Shown: positions 47,852-57,470, numbered from the stretch's first letter. The stretch: 64,000 nt of DNA from CAVUOA01 sp963742955 (GCA_963742955.1 CAVUOA010000008.1:1612001-1676000); one strand, 5' to 3'. A program made the numbers and translations. The notes: a model not told the origin generated them from the letters alone.

Positions 47852-49415
47852 TTACTTTATAAGTACCATTTTTTTAGTTTGTTTAAAATTATCTGTTTTA
47901 TTTCCTACGGACAGTTGATAAAAATATACTCCGCTCGGATAACCAGTCGCATCCCACTCAACTTCATAAGTGCCTGGTTTTAATTTCTGATTTACAAGCA
48001 TTGCAATTTCTCTGCCGAGGATATCGTAGATAACCAACCGCGTGTCAAAGACATGCCTTTGACCTACAGAGGGGATATCAAATTTAATTTTTGTTGACAG
48101 GATTAAATGGATTGGGATAGTTTTGATATAAATTAAATTTATCCGGTAATATTACTGCTTATATTTGATTTATTCCAATAATTTCTGAAAGCGAGCGTCT
48201 CCATACAGATAGACCTGTCTAGTTCCTGACAATCATAAGCATTTTCTATAAATGCAGGATATGTAATAATTACAATTACTCTACCAAACATAATGTCTAC
48301 CATTACTCAACGGTAATATCCTGTTAAAGGCAGATAATGCTTGTTTGCACCGTTCCATAAATTATGTTTTTTAGCTTATTTTCACCTGAACGAATATCAA
48401 TTATATACGCAGAAGAATAAACATTGTAGCTGTTTGGCGTTATTAAATGTGCGCAAAGAACATATTTATTATTATTCATTACATTAATGTCATAAGTATA
48501 CACTTTTCTGAGACTGTCATACAATATTTGATTAGCATTTATATTACCACTTATATCAATTTTCAAATATGCACTATAAATCTTATCTGCAGTAGAATCG
48601 TATAACCATCCCGTTGCAATATACCCATTATATACTTTTTGAATTGATTTCAGCTGCTGTATACGTATTCCATTTATTGAATATTCTTTTTCCCAAATCA
48701 CATTTCCTGCATTGTCCAATTTATCAATAATGGCGTGTTGAAGTGTTGTAACCATTATTTGTAATATAACCTACCGCTAAATATAACCACTGTTATAAGC
48801 TTCTGCAATGTAATCGTAGTATTTATACCAGGTTGAAGAAATATTCCCTTTGCCAAATCAAATTACCTGATGAATCAATTTTTACAATTTACACCTAAAT
48901 AATAACCCTTATAACCGCACATTATAATAATTATTATCATTAGTTCGAATAATCTTTATAACATATAGCTGAGGCGGATTTATTCCGGGGTACACTTTCA
49001 ACCATTAACAATATTTCCCAAGTGTATTGCAATTTTAAACTGAAGGGATAATGTGGTTGTAAGGACTGTAATCTCCTGTAATTATACAACCGCCATCAGC
49101 TCCTGTGGTGCAAACCCAGGTTCCAACGGCTGTACCATTGAATCAATTAATCTTGTCCAAATTGTATCATCCATAAGGCACTTATTTTTAAACTATATAG
49201 GCTCCTCTTGAGAGCCGAATTATATCTTGAGCTAGTATTAATATAAAAATTACTCGCTTCAGCATTACAATATATCATCTCCGATAATTATTCATGAACC
49301 AGTCCAATTGGTGTAACGTAATGATCTTTGCCATGTTATAGAAGGCTGGGCATAACAATTAGCACTGTAAGCAGTAAGACAATTAACAATAAATATGTAA
49401 AATTATTTTTTTCAT
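47852..49415 (-). pseudogene. Decayed T9SS-secreted repeat protein
   Basis: Remnants can be followed on the minus strand from an ATG at 49415 (MKKIILHIY, a broken signal peptide) through Q-P-S-I-T-W-Q-R-S-L-R-Y-T-N-W, a longer open piece at 48324-48755 with blades such as LDNAGNVIWEKEYSINGIRI and LKIDISGNINANQILYDSLR, to an intact sorting-domain end at 47852-48130 (T-K-I-K-F-D-I-P, LVIYDILGREIAMLVNQKLK, KKMVLIK). Many frameshifts and stops lie between, far more than in other genes here, so this is a real pseudogene. The blades resemble secreted proteins with 'LDxxGNxxWEKxY' repeats. Confidence 0.65.
48044..48063. repeat. Palindromic element in the sorting domain of the decayed T9SS gene
   Basis: Arms GTCAAAG and CTTTGAC around ACATGC. 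On the coding strand it is read in frame as V-G-Q-R-H-V-F-D-T-R between I-K-F-D-I-P-S and L-V-I-Y-D-I-L-G-R. It sits at the same loop where the other sorting domains carry the CCCCTCC/GGAGGGG element, but the DNA is unrelated. Confidence 0.7.
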
Positions 49416-49751
49416 AACCGATGTAAGTTTAATATTAGCTATAACTTAAGTAATCAAGTAAACATAAATCAAAATAATACAGAAATGCATTTACGGCGGG
49501 TGGTTATCGCGGCGCCTTCCGTGTGATGTATTGTTTTGCATATATTACTCCTAAATAGAAAATTTAAAAATTCTATTTTTCAGTCAGCAAAATACAGCAG
49601 TATGTTTACCCCCGGCAATTGCACCAGGCCGGTTTGCCCTCCGATGTAAATCGGAGCAGGCCGATTCACATCGTGGTTTTACCATTTACATCACTAGAAG
49701 GTCTCGTTACAAAATTACAGACGTGTTTTAGAGTTGTCAAGATATAAATAT

Positions 49752-49803
49752 GCCCTCCCCTTCGGGCCTGCCTGCTGCTGGCAGGGAGGGATGGGAGGGG
49801 TCG
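49752..49803. repeat. Intergenic GC-rich element with a nested palindrome
   Basis: Outer arms CCCTCCC (49753-49759) and GGGAGGG (49784-49790) match the rlmN/T9SS element and are followed by ATGGGAGGGG. Where the coding copies have a 3-base loop, this one holds a second palindrome (CCTGCC and GGCAGG around TGCTGCT). Confidence 0.7.
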
Positions 49804-49901
49804 TAAATAAAAATACAAAATTACAGACATTGCCGTTTATAAAAGTTCCCGAAAAATTGTTAAATGTTTGTTTTTGTGGTGACGTGTATTATTTTAATGT
49901 G

Positions 49902-49925
49902 CAGTCAGGTGTTACCACCTGACTG
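49902..49925. repeat. Perfect inverted repeat CAGTCAGGTG/CACCTGACTG
   Basis: Ten-base perfect arms with a TTAC loop. A second inverted repeat with GTGTCAG and CTGACAC arms starts 22 bases later; both contain TCAG/CTGA ends and may be related. No T-run follows either one. Confidence 0.75.
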
Positions 49926-49947
49926 AGTTTTAGCTGCTGGATTTTTT

Positions 49948-49982
49948 GTGTCAGGTCGAAATCCGCCTGGGCGGACTGACAC
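49948..49982. repeat. Inverted repeat GTGTCAG/CTGACAC with inner hairpin
   Basis: Seven-base arms GTGTCAG (49948-49954) and CTGACAC (49976-49982) enclose GTCGAAATCCGCCTGGGCGG, in which TCCGCC and GGCGGA pair around TGG or a similar loop. It ends 11 bases before the stop of the next minus-strand gene. Confidence 0.65.
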
Positions 49983-49993
49983 CACAGAAAAAT

Positions 49994-50953
49994 TTATTCA
50001 GGCTCTTGAGCGGCACGCAGCTTAGGATTATCCGTAACAAATAACTGCAGGCTTACTGTTATCATTATTAAATATGCCGGAAGAAATTTGCCCAGCTCTC
50101 CCAATACACCGTAAAAAAAATACAACGCGGTATAAGGGATTAGCGCCAGCAAGGCAAGCTTAAAGAAAAGCCTGCTTCTTTTATATGCTATGATGCTGAA
50201 AATGATAAAAATAAATACCTGTTCCACCCATAACCTGAGAATTGAAAGGCTCGAAATATTTATTCCAAGAACCATCGGTGTATAATGATTAAACCTGTCA
50301 CCGAAATACTGCCTTATTCCAAAATATATTACCAGGTAAAGCAGGATACTTGATACCATAATCAGTATACTCTTTAGTTTAAACAGCTTCTTCTGTTCAA
50401 TCAGGTACGCAGCATAAAATACAAGTATAAATACAGTCTGCTCCCTGTTAAACGTGCCAAATGCTATTACAAGCGGTATCCATACATCCTTATTTTTAAA
50501 CATCAGATGGAAGGTAACCAGGTATAAAAGAAGCATTATAGCGTCACCTTCTTCCCACATGTTATCGGTAACACTTAGAGGCAAAACAATTCCCAGCAGA
50601 GCCAGTCCGAATAAAGATATTATATCGGAATAAAAATACTTCAGGAATTTAAAAAACAGAAAATAAATAAGCAGGAACCAAAAAATCAGCATCCCCTTAA
50701 CTATAATTTCAAACCTTGTGGTTTCATTTTTTATAACAGGTGATAAAATTTTATCAAAGACACTGAAAATTACCGGCTTTAAAATCCTGTACTGGTAGGG
50801 AGCTTCCATCTCGCCCTTAAGAATTAATTTGGTTTCCTGTATTTTTAAATCTCTTGAAGGGTAAAAAACAGTATTATAATAAATTCTTTGTGAAATTAAG
50901 GTAAGTAAAATTATAACAAGGTAAATCAGTTTCCTGTTTAGATTTGTATCCAT
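49994..50953 (-). CDS. Polytopic membrane protein of unknown function
   Basis: A 319-residue protein with about eight membrane helices (LIYLVIILLTLISQRIYY, MLIFWFLLIYFLFFKFLKYF, LFGLALLGIVLPLSVT, VFILVFYAAYLI, ILIMVSSILLYLVIYFGI, LWVEQVFIFIIFSIIAYK, LALLALIPYTALYFFYGV, LPAYLIMITVSLQLFV). The charged N-terminal loop (Q-Y-R-I-L-K-P-V) and the F-N-R-E-Q-T loop recall GT-C type glycosyltransferases that use polyprenyl-linked sugars, but I cannot confirm this. It stands alone, downstream of the repeat-rich spacer. Confidence 0.6.
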   Translation of the reverse strand: MDTNLNRKLIYLVIILLTLISQRIYYNTVFYPSRDLKIQETKLILKGEMEAPYQYRILKPVIFSVFDKILSPVIKNETTRFEIIVKGMLIFWFLLIYFLFFKFLKYFYSDIISLFGLALLGIVLPLSVTDNMWEEGDAIMLLLYLVTFHLMFKNKDVWIPLVIAFGTFNREQTVFILVFYAAYLIEQKKLFKLKSILIMVSSILLYLVIYFGIRQYFGDRFNHYTPMVLGINISSLSILRLWVEQVFIFIIFSIIAYKRSRLFFKLALLALIPYTALYFFYGVLGELGKFLPAYLIMITVSLQLFVTDNPKLRAAQEPE

Positions 50954-51142
50954 TTATTTGTAAATAATTGGTTTCTGCCTTCGGCTAAGATATGCAAAAT
51001 TAAGCAAGGTTTCATTGCAAAAAAACAAAAACGGGAAAATGCTCACTGTGCTTTTTAGGGTATTTTTTGCTAAATTGAATTAGATATTTTTTTATGATAA
51101 CTTTAAGTTCATCCTTGTAAATATAAAATTCCGGAGCTTGTC

Positions 51143-51820
51143 ATGGTAAAATTAACTTATCACGGTCATTCCGTATTTGAAATAAAAACAGAAGAATATT
51201 CGCTGATAATTGACCCGTTTTTAAACGGCAATTCAAATGCGAAAATAAAACCTAAAGATGTTAAAGCTGATTATATTATATTAACACACGCGCACGGCGA
51301 CCATCTCGGCGATACATTTGAAATAGCCAGGAACAACGATGCAACTGTAATTGCCGTTAATGAGCTTGCCAACTATGTATCTTCAAAAGGATGCAAAGCG
51401 CATAACATGCATATCGGCGGCGGGTATAATTTTCCGTTCGGAAGATTGAAATTTACTATAGCTCACCACGGCTCATCTACCGAAGACGGTAAATATATGG
51501 GCGAACCTGCAGGGGTTGTTCTTTCTATTAACGGGAAAAACATTTACCATGCCGGCGATACGGGATTATTTTTGGATATGCGGCTGATTGGCGAGATAAA
51601 TCCGCTTGATGCTGCGCTGGTACCGATTGGCGATAACTTTACAATGGGAATAGATGACGCGGTAAAAGCAATTGAGTTTTTAAATCCTAAGCTGGCAATA
51701 CCAATGCATTACGGAACGTTCGGAGTAATAGAGGTTGACCCGCAGGAGTTCAAACGCAAAGTTGAATCAATCGGTAAGAAATGCGCGGTGATTCCTTACG
51801 GTGAATCAATAGAACTTTAA
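51143..51820 (+). CDS. UPF0173 metal-dependent hydrolase (metallo-beta-lactamase fold)
   Basis: A 225-residue protein of the YtkL/UPF0173 family. It begins L-T-Y-H-G-H-S-V-F-E-I and has the metal motif T-H-A-H-G-D-H-L-G-D near residue 50, H-A-G-D-T-G-L-F near 135 and P-M-H-Y-G-T-F near 190, all typical. Substrate unknown. It lies 45 bases before parA, with a hairpin in between. Confidence 0.88.
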   Translation: MVKLTYHGHSVFEIKTEEYSLIIDPFLNGNSNAKIKPKDVKADYIILTHAHGDHLGDTFEIARNNDATVIAVNELANYVSSKGCKAHNMHIGGGYNFPFGRLKFTIAHHGSSTEDGKYMGEPAGVVLSINGKNIYHAGDTGLFLDMRLIGEINPLDAALVPIGDNFTMGIDDAVKAIEFLNPKLAIPMHYGTFGVIEVDPQEFKRKVESIGKKCAVIPYGESIEL

Positions 51821-51828
51821 TAATATAT

Positions 51829-51847
51829 GTCCGTTCGGGGAACGGAC
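51829..51847. repeat. Hairpin GTCCGTTC/GAACGGAC between UPF0173 gene and parA
   Basis: Perfect 8-base arms around GGG. The following AATTACATT is not a T-run, so termination is uncertain. It resembles neither the parS consensus nor the other repeats here. Confidence 0.5.
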
Positions 51848-51864
51848 AATTACATTAACCCGAT

Positions 51865-52728
51865 TTGTCAAAAGTAATATCCATAGCGAATCAAAAAGGC
51901 GGGGTTGGAAAAACAACCACTGCTATTAACCTTGCGGCTGCGCTTGCTTTGTGCAACTGCAAAGTGCTTATTGTGGATATTGACCCGCAGTCAAACGCAA
52001 CATCAGGGCTGGGACTGAAAAATGATATTGTAGAAAATTCCGTTTACGAGCTGCTCACCGGGAAAAAAGAACCGCGCGAGTGCATTTCTGAAACGGGCGT
52101 AAATAACCTGTTTGTTGTCAGGTCAAATATAAACCTTGTCGGCATCGAAATAGAGCTTGTGGAAATGGAAAACAGGGAATTTGTTCTGAGAAACAGATTG
52201 GAGAAAATAAAAAATGATTTTGATTTTGTGTTTATCGATTGTCCCCCATCGCTGAGCCTGATTACTTTAAATGCGCTGACTGCATCTGATACTGTACTCA
52301 TTCCGGTTCAATGCGAATATTACGCGCTTGAAGGATTGACGCTTTTGCTTAATACTATCAAGCGGACAAAGACACGGCTGAAACCGGATTTGGATATTGA
52401 GGGATATTTGCTTACGATGTTCGATACCCGTCTGCGCCTTTCGCACCAGGTTTCCGACGAAATGGAAAAATATTTTAAAGATAAGGTCTACAGCGTTAAG
52501 ATTATGCGCAATGTCAGAATCAGCGAATCACCTTCGTTCGGCAAGCCCGTAGTTGTGTTTGACCCGTATTCAATCGGCGCAAAGAATTACACCGAGCTGG
52601 CGAATGAATTCCTTAAGCGCAACGGCAGGGGCAGCCAGCAGAAATTTGATAACATATTAACATACAACCCCCCGAGTTTTGAGGTTGTGGATAACAATGA
52701 AAATAAATTGAATACAGAAAAAAGCTAA
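51865..52728 (+). CDS. parA: Chromosome-partitioning ATPase ParA (Soj)
   Basis: A 287-residue Walker-type ATPase. The deviant Walker A NQKGGVGKTTTAINLA at residues 8-23, D-I-D-P-Q-S-N-A-T-S-G-L-G near 40 and F-V-F-I-D-C-P-P-S-L-S near 117 are diagnostic; it continues to R-I-S-E-S-P-S-F-G-K-P. The C-terminus extends about 35 polar residues past the core. The start is TTG at 51865. It lies 11 bases before parB, forming the standard segregation pair, which in many bacteria lies near the replication origin. Confidence 0.93.
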   Translation: MSKVISIANQKGGVGKTTTAINLAAALALCNCKVLIVDIDPQSNATSGLGLKNDIVENSVYELLTGKKEPRECISETGVNNLFVVRSNINLVGIEIELVEMENREFVLRNRLEKIKNDFDFVFIDCPPSLSLITLNALTASDTVLIPVQCEYYALEGLTLLLNTIKRTKTRLKPDLDIEGYLLTMFDTRLRLSHQVSDEMEKYFKDKVYSVKIMRNVRISESPSFGKPVVVFDPYSIGAKNYTELANEFLKRNGRGSQQKFDNILTYNPPSFEVVDNNENKLNTEKS

Positions 52729-52739
52729 TAAAATATCTT

Positions 52740-53630
52740 ATGGCAAAAGAAAAGCAAGCATTAGGCAAAGGGTTAGATGTTCTTTTTTCCGGTTCGACAC
52801 CTGAAACAGAAGCCTCAGAAACAACAAAACAGGAAGCCGCGCTGAAGCCCGGTGAATCCATTCTGTTTATTCAAATAAATAAAATTAAAACCAATCCTTA
52901 CCAGCCGCGTGAGGATTTTGAGGAGTCATCACTTAAGGAGCTTGCAGATTCTATTAAGCAAAAAGGCGTTATACAGGCAATCACAGTCCGGAAGACAGAT
53001 GGAGATAATTATGAACTGCTTTCGGGTGAAAGAAGATTAAGAGCTTCTAAGATTGCAGGACTCGATAAAATCCCTGCGTTCGTGCTTGATGTTAATTCAA
53101 AGGAAGACCTGCTTGAGATTTCGTTAATTGAAAATATTCAGCGTAAAGATTTAAACCCGCTTGAAGTAGCCGGAGGCTACCAGAGACTAATTGCCGAGTG
53201 TAAGCTGACACAGGAGCAGGTTGCCGAAAAAGTCGGTAAGTCACGTACAGCAGTAACAAACTTTCTCCGCATACTAAAGCTGCCGGAAGAAATAAAGCAA
53301 AGCATAAGCAAAGGTGAAATATCGGAGGGGCATGCCCGCGCCATACTGGCAGTTGAGGGTGAAATGGGTAAGATTACATTATGGAGAAAAATAATAGGCG
53401 AAAAGCTTACTGTCCGCAGAACCGAAGAACTTGCCAAAACCATAAAGAGCAAACCGAAAGAAAGAAAAATATTTGCAGTAACCAGCCAGGATAAAGCAGA
53501 AATTAATTTCCTTGAGGAACGCTTCCGCGAGCATTTCGGCACAAAAGTAAAAATAAAACCCAAAACAAAAACCTCGGGCGAAATTGTAATTGAATATTAT
53601 AACCCGGAAGACCTTGGAAAGAATTGTTGA
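52740..53630 (+). CDS. parB: Chromosome-partitioning protein ParB (Spo0J)
   Basis: A 296-residue CTP-dependent DNA clamp. G-K-G-L-D-V-L-F-S at the N-terminus contacts ParA; I-K-T-N-P-Y-Q-P-R and S-G-E-R-R-L-R-A-S-K form the ParB/CTPase domain, and E-N-I-Q-R-K-D-L-N-P-L-E-V-A-G-G-Y precedes the helix-turn-helix Q-V-A-E-K-V-G-K-S-R-T-A-V-T. A C-terminal dimerisation segment follows. I could not find a clear parS (TGTTTCACGTGAAACA-like) site by eye. It converges with argS across a 22-base gap. Confidence 0.92.
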   Translation: MAKEKQALGKGLDVLFSGSTPETEASETTKQEAALKPGESILFIQINKIKTNPYQPREDFEESSLKELADSIKQKGVIQAITVRKTDGDNYELLSGERRLRASKIAGLDKIPAFVLDVNSKEDLLEISLIENIQRKDLNPLEVAGGYQRLIAECKLTQEQVAEKVGKSRTAVTNFLRILKLPEEIKQSISKGEISEGHARAILAVEGEMGKITLWRKIIGEKLTVRRTEELAKTIKSKPKERKIFAVTSQDKAEINFLEERFREHFGTKVKIKPKTKTSGEIVIEYYNPEDLGKNC

Positions 53631-53652
53631 GCTTTGCAAAAAGAGGTAGAAG

Positions 53653-55469
53653 CTACATCCTCTCCGGCGCTGAAATACCTATAATAGAAAACCCGTTTTT
53701 CAAAACTGTTTTAACTGCCTCGCATAATTTAAGCCTTGCGTACGATAGCTCCATGCTGCCTGAATTCAATACCCTGTGGTTATGATAAAACTTGTGGTAT
53801 TTCTCCGCCGTTTCGTTTAGGTATGTTATAATCTTATGAGGTTCATAGCTTAAAGCAGAGCTTTCTACAACTTCGGGGAAATACGTTAATGTTTTAATAA
53901 GGTCAATCTCTTCGGGTTCCTTCAATAAAGAAAAATCCAGTTCATTAGCTTTAACTTTAGCATATTCGGGAAGCTCACCTGCCGCATTTCTCAGAATTCC
54001 GCAAATTCTTGCGTGGGCATACTGAAGATAGAACACGGGATTTTTATCCGATTGCTCCGTTGCCAGCTTTATATCAAAATCAAGATGAGTATTGGCGCTT
54101 CTCATAACAAAGAAAAACTGCGCCACATCTTCGCCGACGTCATCAAGCAAATCATCAAGGTAATAAACATTATCGCTGCGTTTGCTCATCTTAACAGGTT
54201 TGCCGTCATGCACAAAAGTTACCATCTGGTGAATTATAACTTTTATTTTTGATGTATCGTAACCAAGCGCCCCAACTCCCGCAAGCACTTCTTTGTATGT
54301 ATCGGAATGGTCGGAACCGAAGATATCTACAATTGAATCGTATCCTCTTTCCAGCTTATCGATATGATAGGTCATATCGGGCAAACGGTATGTTGGCTCA
54401 CCTGTTGATTTAACTATAACTTTATCATTTTCAAACAGCTTTTTGCCTTTCTCATCTCTGAATTCACTTAACCCAAGCCACCATGCCCCGTCTTTTTGAT
54501 AGGACAAGTTTAAATTATAAAACTTTGTTAATATTTCATTGATTTTCCCGTCTTTATACAGATTAGACTCATTAAAATAATACATCATGTTTAACACCCA
54601 ATCTTTTAAGGGTACCGGTAATGCTAAGAAAATTATGCTCTTCAGCTCTAAGCTTTAAATATTGTAAAACATCATTATCGATATTCAGAATATTATCTGC
54701 CGTAATACTGACAATATCTTTCTTGCCTTCTTCCAACCCCGCAAAAAAGTCCTGTATTTTTTTATTATTGTTGAAGACAAAATCACTTTCTTTTTTTTCT
54801 GAACCCGGTTTTGAACTGCATTGAAGCCCCTTTTTATAATGGTCATATTCCTGCTTAATTTGAATTGCAATTTCATTAATATAATCACCCACATACCCAT
54901 TTTCAGGAAACGGAAAATTGGAGTCGTAAATTTGCCGGATTCTTGCATAAACAGAAATTGCAAGGTTATCCATCTGTTTACCGGCATCATTGTAATAATA
55001 TTCTCTAACTACATTTGTAACCTGACCACTCAAGAAGATTAGCAACAGCTTTGCCTAAAGCAATGTGCCTGCCGTGTCCCGCATGAAGCGGTCCTGTGGG
55101 ATTAGCGCTTACCCACTCAATATTTGCCATTTTGCCAATGTGTATATCAGACCTGCCGAAGGTATCGCCGGAGGAAATAATTTGTTTTAGCTGCTCTGTA
55201 TAATAATTATCGGAAATGAAAAAATTAATAAACCCTGCGCCTGCAATTGTAACTTCTCTTATAAACGGGTCAGGCAATTCAATTTTTGCAATGATTTCCT
55301 TAGCAATTTCACGTGGATTCTTTTTCAATTCCTTTGCAAGCAGCATAGCGGCATTGGTCGATAAATCACCGAACTTATCTTCTTTTGGTCTTTCAAAAAT
55401 AAGGTCAGCTATCCCCGCTCCCATTTTTGCGAGTGCATCGTTTACTTTATGTTTAAGGTAATCTTTCAT
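53653..55469 (-). CDS. argS: Arginyl-tRNA synthetase, two frameshifts
   Basis: A class I aminoacyl-tRNA synthetase. The HIGH-type motif is N-P-T-G-P-L-H-A-G-H-G-R-H in the first third and the KMSKR motif is V-K-M-S-K-R-S-D in the last third; the DALR anticodon domain ends A-R-L-K-L-C-E-A-V-K-T-V-L. The frame is broken near 55028 (extra T, joining G-Y-K to V-V-R-E-Y-Y-Y-N-D-A-G) and near 54585 (extra T, joining K-H-D-V to Y-F-N-E-S-N-L-Y). Corrected, the protein has about 605 residues, slightly long for ArgS. An essential single-copy gene is unlikely to be dead, which points to sequence error. Confidence 0.9.
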
Positions 55470-55599
55470 TAAAAAAATATAATTTCAAACTGAATCAAAA
55501 ATAAAAACCCACAACTAAGTTGCGGGAAAATAATTAATGAACTTGATAAATGTTATACAATTCTTTTAAACAATCATAAATTGCGCTGCAATTAATGGG

Positions 55600-55620
55600 A
55601 TTCCCGCTCGAGGCGGGAAT
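55600..55620. repeat. Intergenic palindromic repeat (ATTCCCGC/GCGGGAAT family, copy 3)
   Basis: Arms ATTCCCGC and GCGGGAAT around TCGAG, in the spacer between argS and nuoG. The flanks differ from those of the copies at 4945 and 32088. Confidence 0.65.
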
Positions 55621-55662
55621 GAAGTGAACAACAGATATTTAATTGTAACTTATACAACATTA

Positions 55663-55743
55663 TTCATCGGATGATTGGTTACTTAGAAAACTATGTGTTC
55701 AATCTACGGAAAAATCAATCCGGAATACAAGTCATCCGATGAA
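55663..55743. repeat. Inverted repeat pair TTCATCGGATGA / TCATCCGATGAA spanning the nuoG 3' end
   Basis: Twelve-base arms at 55663-55674 and 55732-55743, 57 bases apart. Each arm is itself nearly a palindrome (TCATC-C-GATGA). The right arm supplies the last codons and the stop of nuoG. No transposase is present. Confidence 0.65.
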
Positions 55744-57438
55744 TGTTTGACTTACGCAGAAACTGTCTCTCCCTTGATTAACGGGCAAACCGTGAGCGCC
55801 GAGTGAATCGTAGCTCATACCGGAGAATTCCGGAACCTTTGCCGCAATTTCATCGAATACATCTTCGGTTGTATCATAATTAAAATCAAATCCCATAGCG
55901 TTTGCCATTTGGTTTATAACTTTCCATACGGGACGCGCATTAAACTTTGCGCCGTGAGCCCAGCGGTCATTTTGCGCTCCGAACTTATCAAGCCTGCTGA
56001 CAGAAAAATCACCAATCAGCCTTTCCAGTTCAAGCGTTGCAACAGCAGGTTTTATTCTCTGCACCGTGCCTTCAAAATTCACAAACGTTCCGTTGATTTC
56101 AGCGTAAGTTGATGAAGGGAACACCACGGTTGCCTTCTTGCTTGAGGGAACAAGATTGCTGATGTGCATAATTCCGACTTCGATTTTCTTCATCATGTCA
56201 TCCGCGTTTTCAAGCCTGCTAAGCGTATCGTTTATTATATAAATCATCTTGAACTGCTTATTCATTATCTTATCGGTAAATGCTTTATCTATTTTCTTAA
56301 TACCTAGATAATCCAATCCTTTTGAGTTCGGAGTTTTATCGGCTCTTATTAAAAAGTCGTCTTTGTCATTCTCGTCAATCTTAGGTATATAGACAATATT
56401 CTTTCCCGCTATTTCATCGGCAAATCTTTTTAGAATATAATTATCTTCAAGAGTAGAAAACGGTGAAGCAATGAATCCGATTTCATCAGGCTTATAATTT
56501 TTCAGTTCAGATATAACTCTTGCAATGGCATCGTCCCAATCACAGCTGATTAAATTATAATCCTCATCGTTCAATATTCCGCCCTCCGGCGGTCTTATTA
56601 GCGGCGTGCTTAAACGTGTTTCCTCATCATTAATATATTTAAATGTTTCTAACCTGCCGTAATCGCACATCCAGTATTTATTTACATCCATGTTTTCGCG
56701 GGGTGTTAACCGCATTATTTTATTATCGCGGGTCCATATATTCATATTGCATCCTCTTGCGCACCCTGTGCAAACGCTGTCTGTATGCGCCATATCCCAC
56801 ACTCTTGATTTAAAGCGGAAATCGCGTGAAGTCAGCGCGCCGACGGGACAGATTTCTATTACATTCATCGAATACGGATTATCCAGCTTCTTGCCGGGGA
56901 ATGTTTCTATCGTTACTTTCTCGCCTCTTTGCACAAATGTTAACTGGGGTTCGCCTACTATTTCTTCGCAGTATCTTATGCATCTTGAGCAGCTTATGCA
57001 GCGTTCCTGGTCAAACATAACATTGGGACCAAGCTCAATGTGTTTGTTCTTATGATTTTTTTCTTCATCAAATCTTGATTTGCCCACGCTGTATTTATAG
57101 GCATAATCCTGCAGCTTGCACTCGCCGGCTTCATCGCATATGGGGCAATCAAGCGGGTGGTTAATAAGCAGAAATTCCATTACGGCATTGCGCGCGTGAA
57201 CGGCATTTTCGCTCATCGTATGAACAACCATATTTTCCGAAGCATTTGTCGAGCATGCAATTACAAGCTTGGGAAGCTTTTCAACTTCTACAAGGCATAT
57301 ACGGCAGTTGCCTGCAACAGTTAATGCAGGATGCCAGCAAAAATGCGGAATTTCTATACCGGCATCTTTTGCCGCCTGGATTATGGTTTGACCGGGTTTA
57401 AACTCGATTTGTTTTCCGTCTAGTGTGAATGTTGGCAT
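55732..57438 (-). CDS. nuoG: NADH-quinone oxidoreductase subunit G
   Basis: The 568-residue iron-sulfur subunit of complex I. The [2Fe-2S] site is C-W-H-P-A-L-T-V-A-G-N-C-R-I-C near residues 34-48; the His/Cys-ligated cluster region is D-C-P-I-C-D-E-A-G-E-C-K-L-Q; a ferredoxin-like C-I-S-C-S-R-C-I-R-Y-C near 146 and V-C-T-G-C-A-R-G-C near 222 follow, then a shortened molybdopterin-oxidoreductase-like domain. It is not next to other nuo genes; dedA lies upstream and argS downstream. The C-terminus V-N-Q-G-R-D-S-F-C-V-S-Q-T-F-I-G runs into an inverted repeat and may be altered. Confidence 0.88.
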   Translation of the reverse strand: MPTFTLDGKQIEFKPGQTIIQAAKDAGIEIPHFCWHPALTVAGNCRICLVEVEKLPKLVIACSTNASENMVVHTMSENAVHARNAVMEFLLINHPLDCPICDEAGECKLQDYAYKYSVGKSRFDEEKNHKNKHIELGPNVMFDQERCISCSRCIRYCEEIVGEPQLTFVQRGEKVTIETFPGKKLDNPYSMNVIEICPVGALTSRDFRFKSRVWDMAHTDSVCTGCARGCNMNIWTRDNKIMRLTPRENMDVNKYWMCDYGRLETFKYINDEETRLSTPLIRPPEGGILNDEDYNLISCDWDDAIARVISELKNYKPDEIGFIASPFSTLEDNYILKRFADEIAGKNIVYIPKIDENDKDDFLIRADKTPNSKGLDYLGIKKIDKAFTDKIMNKQFKMIYIINDTLSRLENADDMMKKIEVGIMHISNLVPSSKKATVVFPSSTYAEINGTFVNFEGTVQRIKPAVATLELERLIGDFSVSRLDKFGAQNDRWAHGAKFNARPVWKVINQMANAMGFDFNYDTTEDVFDEIAAKVPEFSGMSYDSLGAHGLPVNQGRDSFCVSQTFIG

Positions 57439-57470
57439 CTTATTATGAATCTATAAAAATTATTTACCTT

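Larger units (their letters stand above)
49416..49993. other. Gene-free, repeat-rich spacer
   Basis: About 578 bases with no convincing gene, but with at least four hairpins: CTCCGAT/ATCGGAG around GTAA (49639-49656), followed by CAGGCCGATTCACATCG, a partial mirror; the GC-rich nested element at 49752; CAGTCAGGTG/CACCTGACTG around TTAC (49902-49925); and GTGTCAG/CTGACAC (49948-49982). The density suggests a site where such elements accumulate. Confidence 0.65.

Noticed and set aside
49734..49922. Open frame of 62 codons across the GC-rich element at 49752
   Set aside because: Translation follows repeats, with no start signal; explained by the palindromic elements.
47760..49990. CRISPR array or mobile element in the 48-50 kb region
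   Set aside because: The repeats are single hairpins of different families without regular spacing, and no cas gene or transposase is present.
51829..51847. Hairpin before parA as a parS site
   Set aside because: Its sequence (GTCCGTTC/GAACGGAC) does not resemble the conserved parS palindrome TGTTTCACGTGAAACA.
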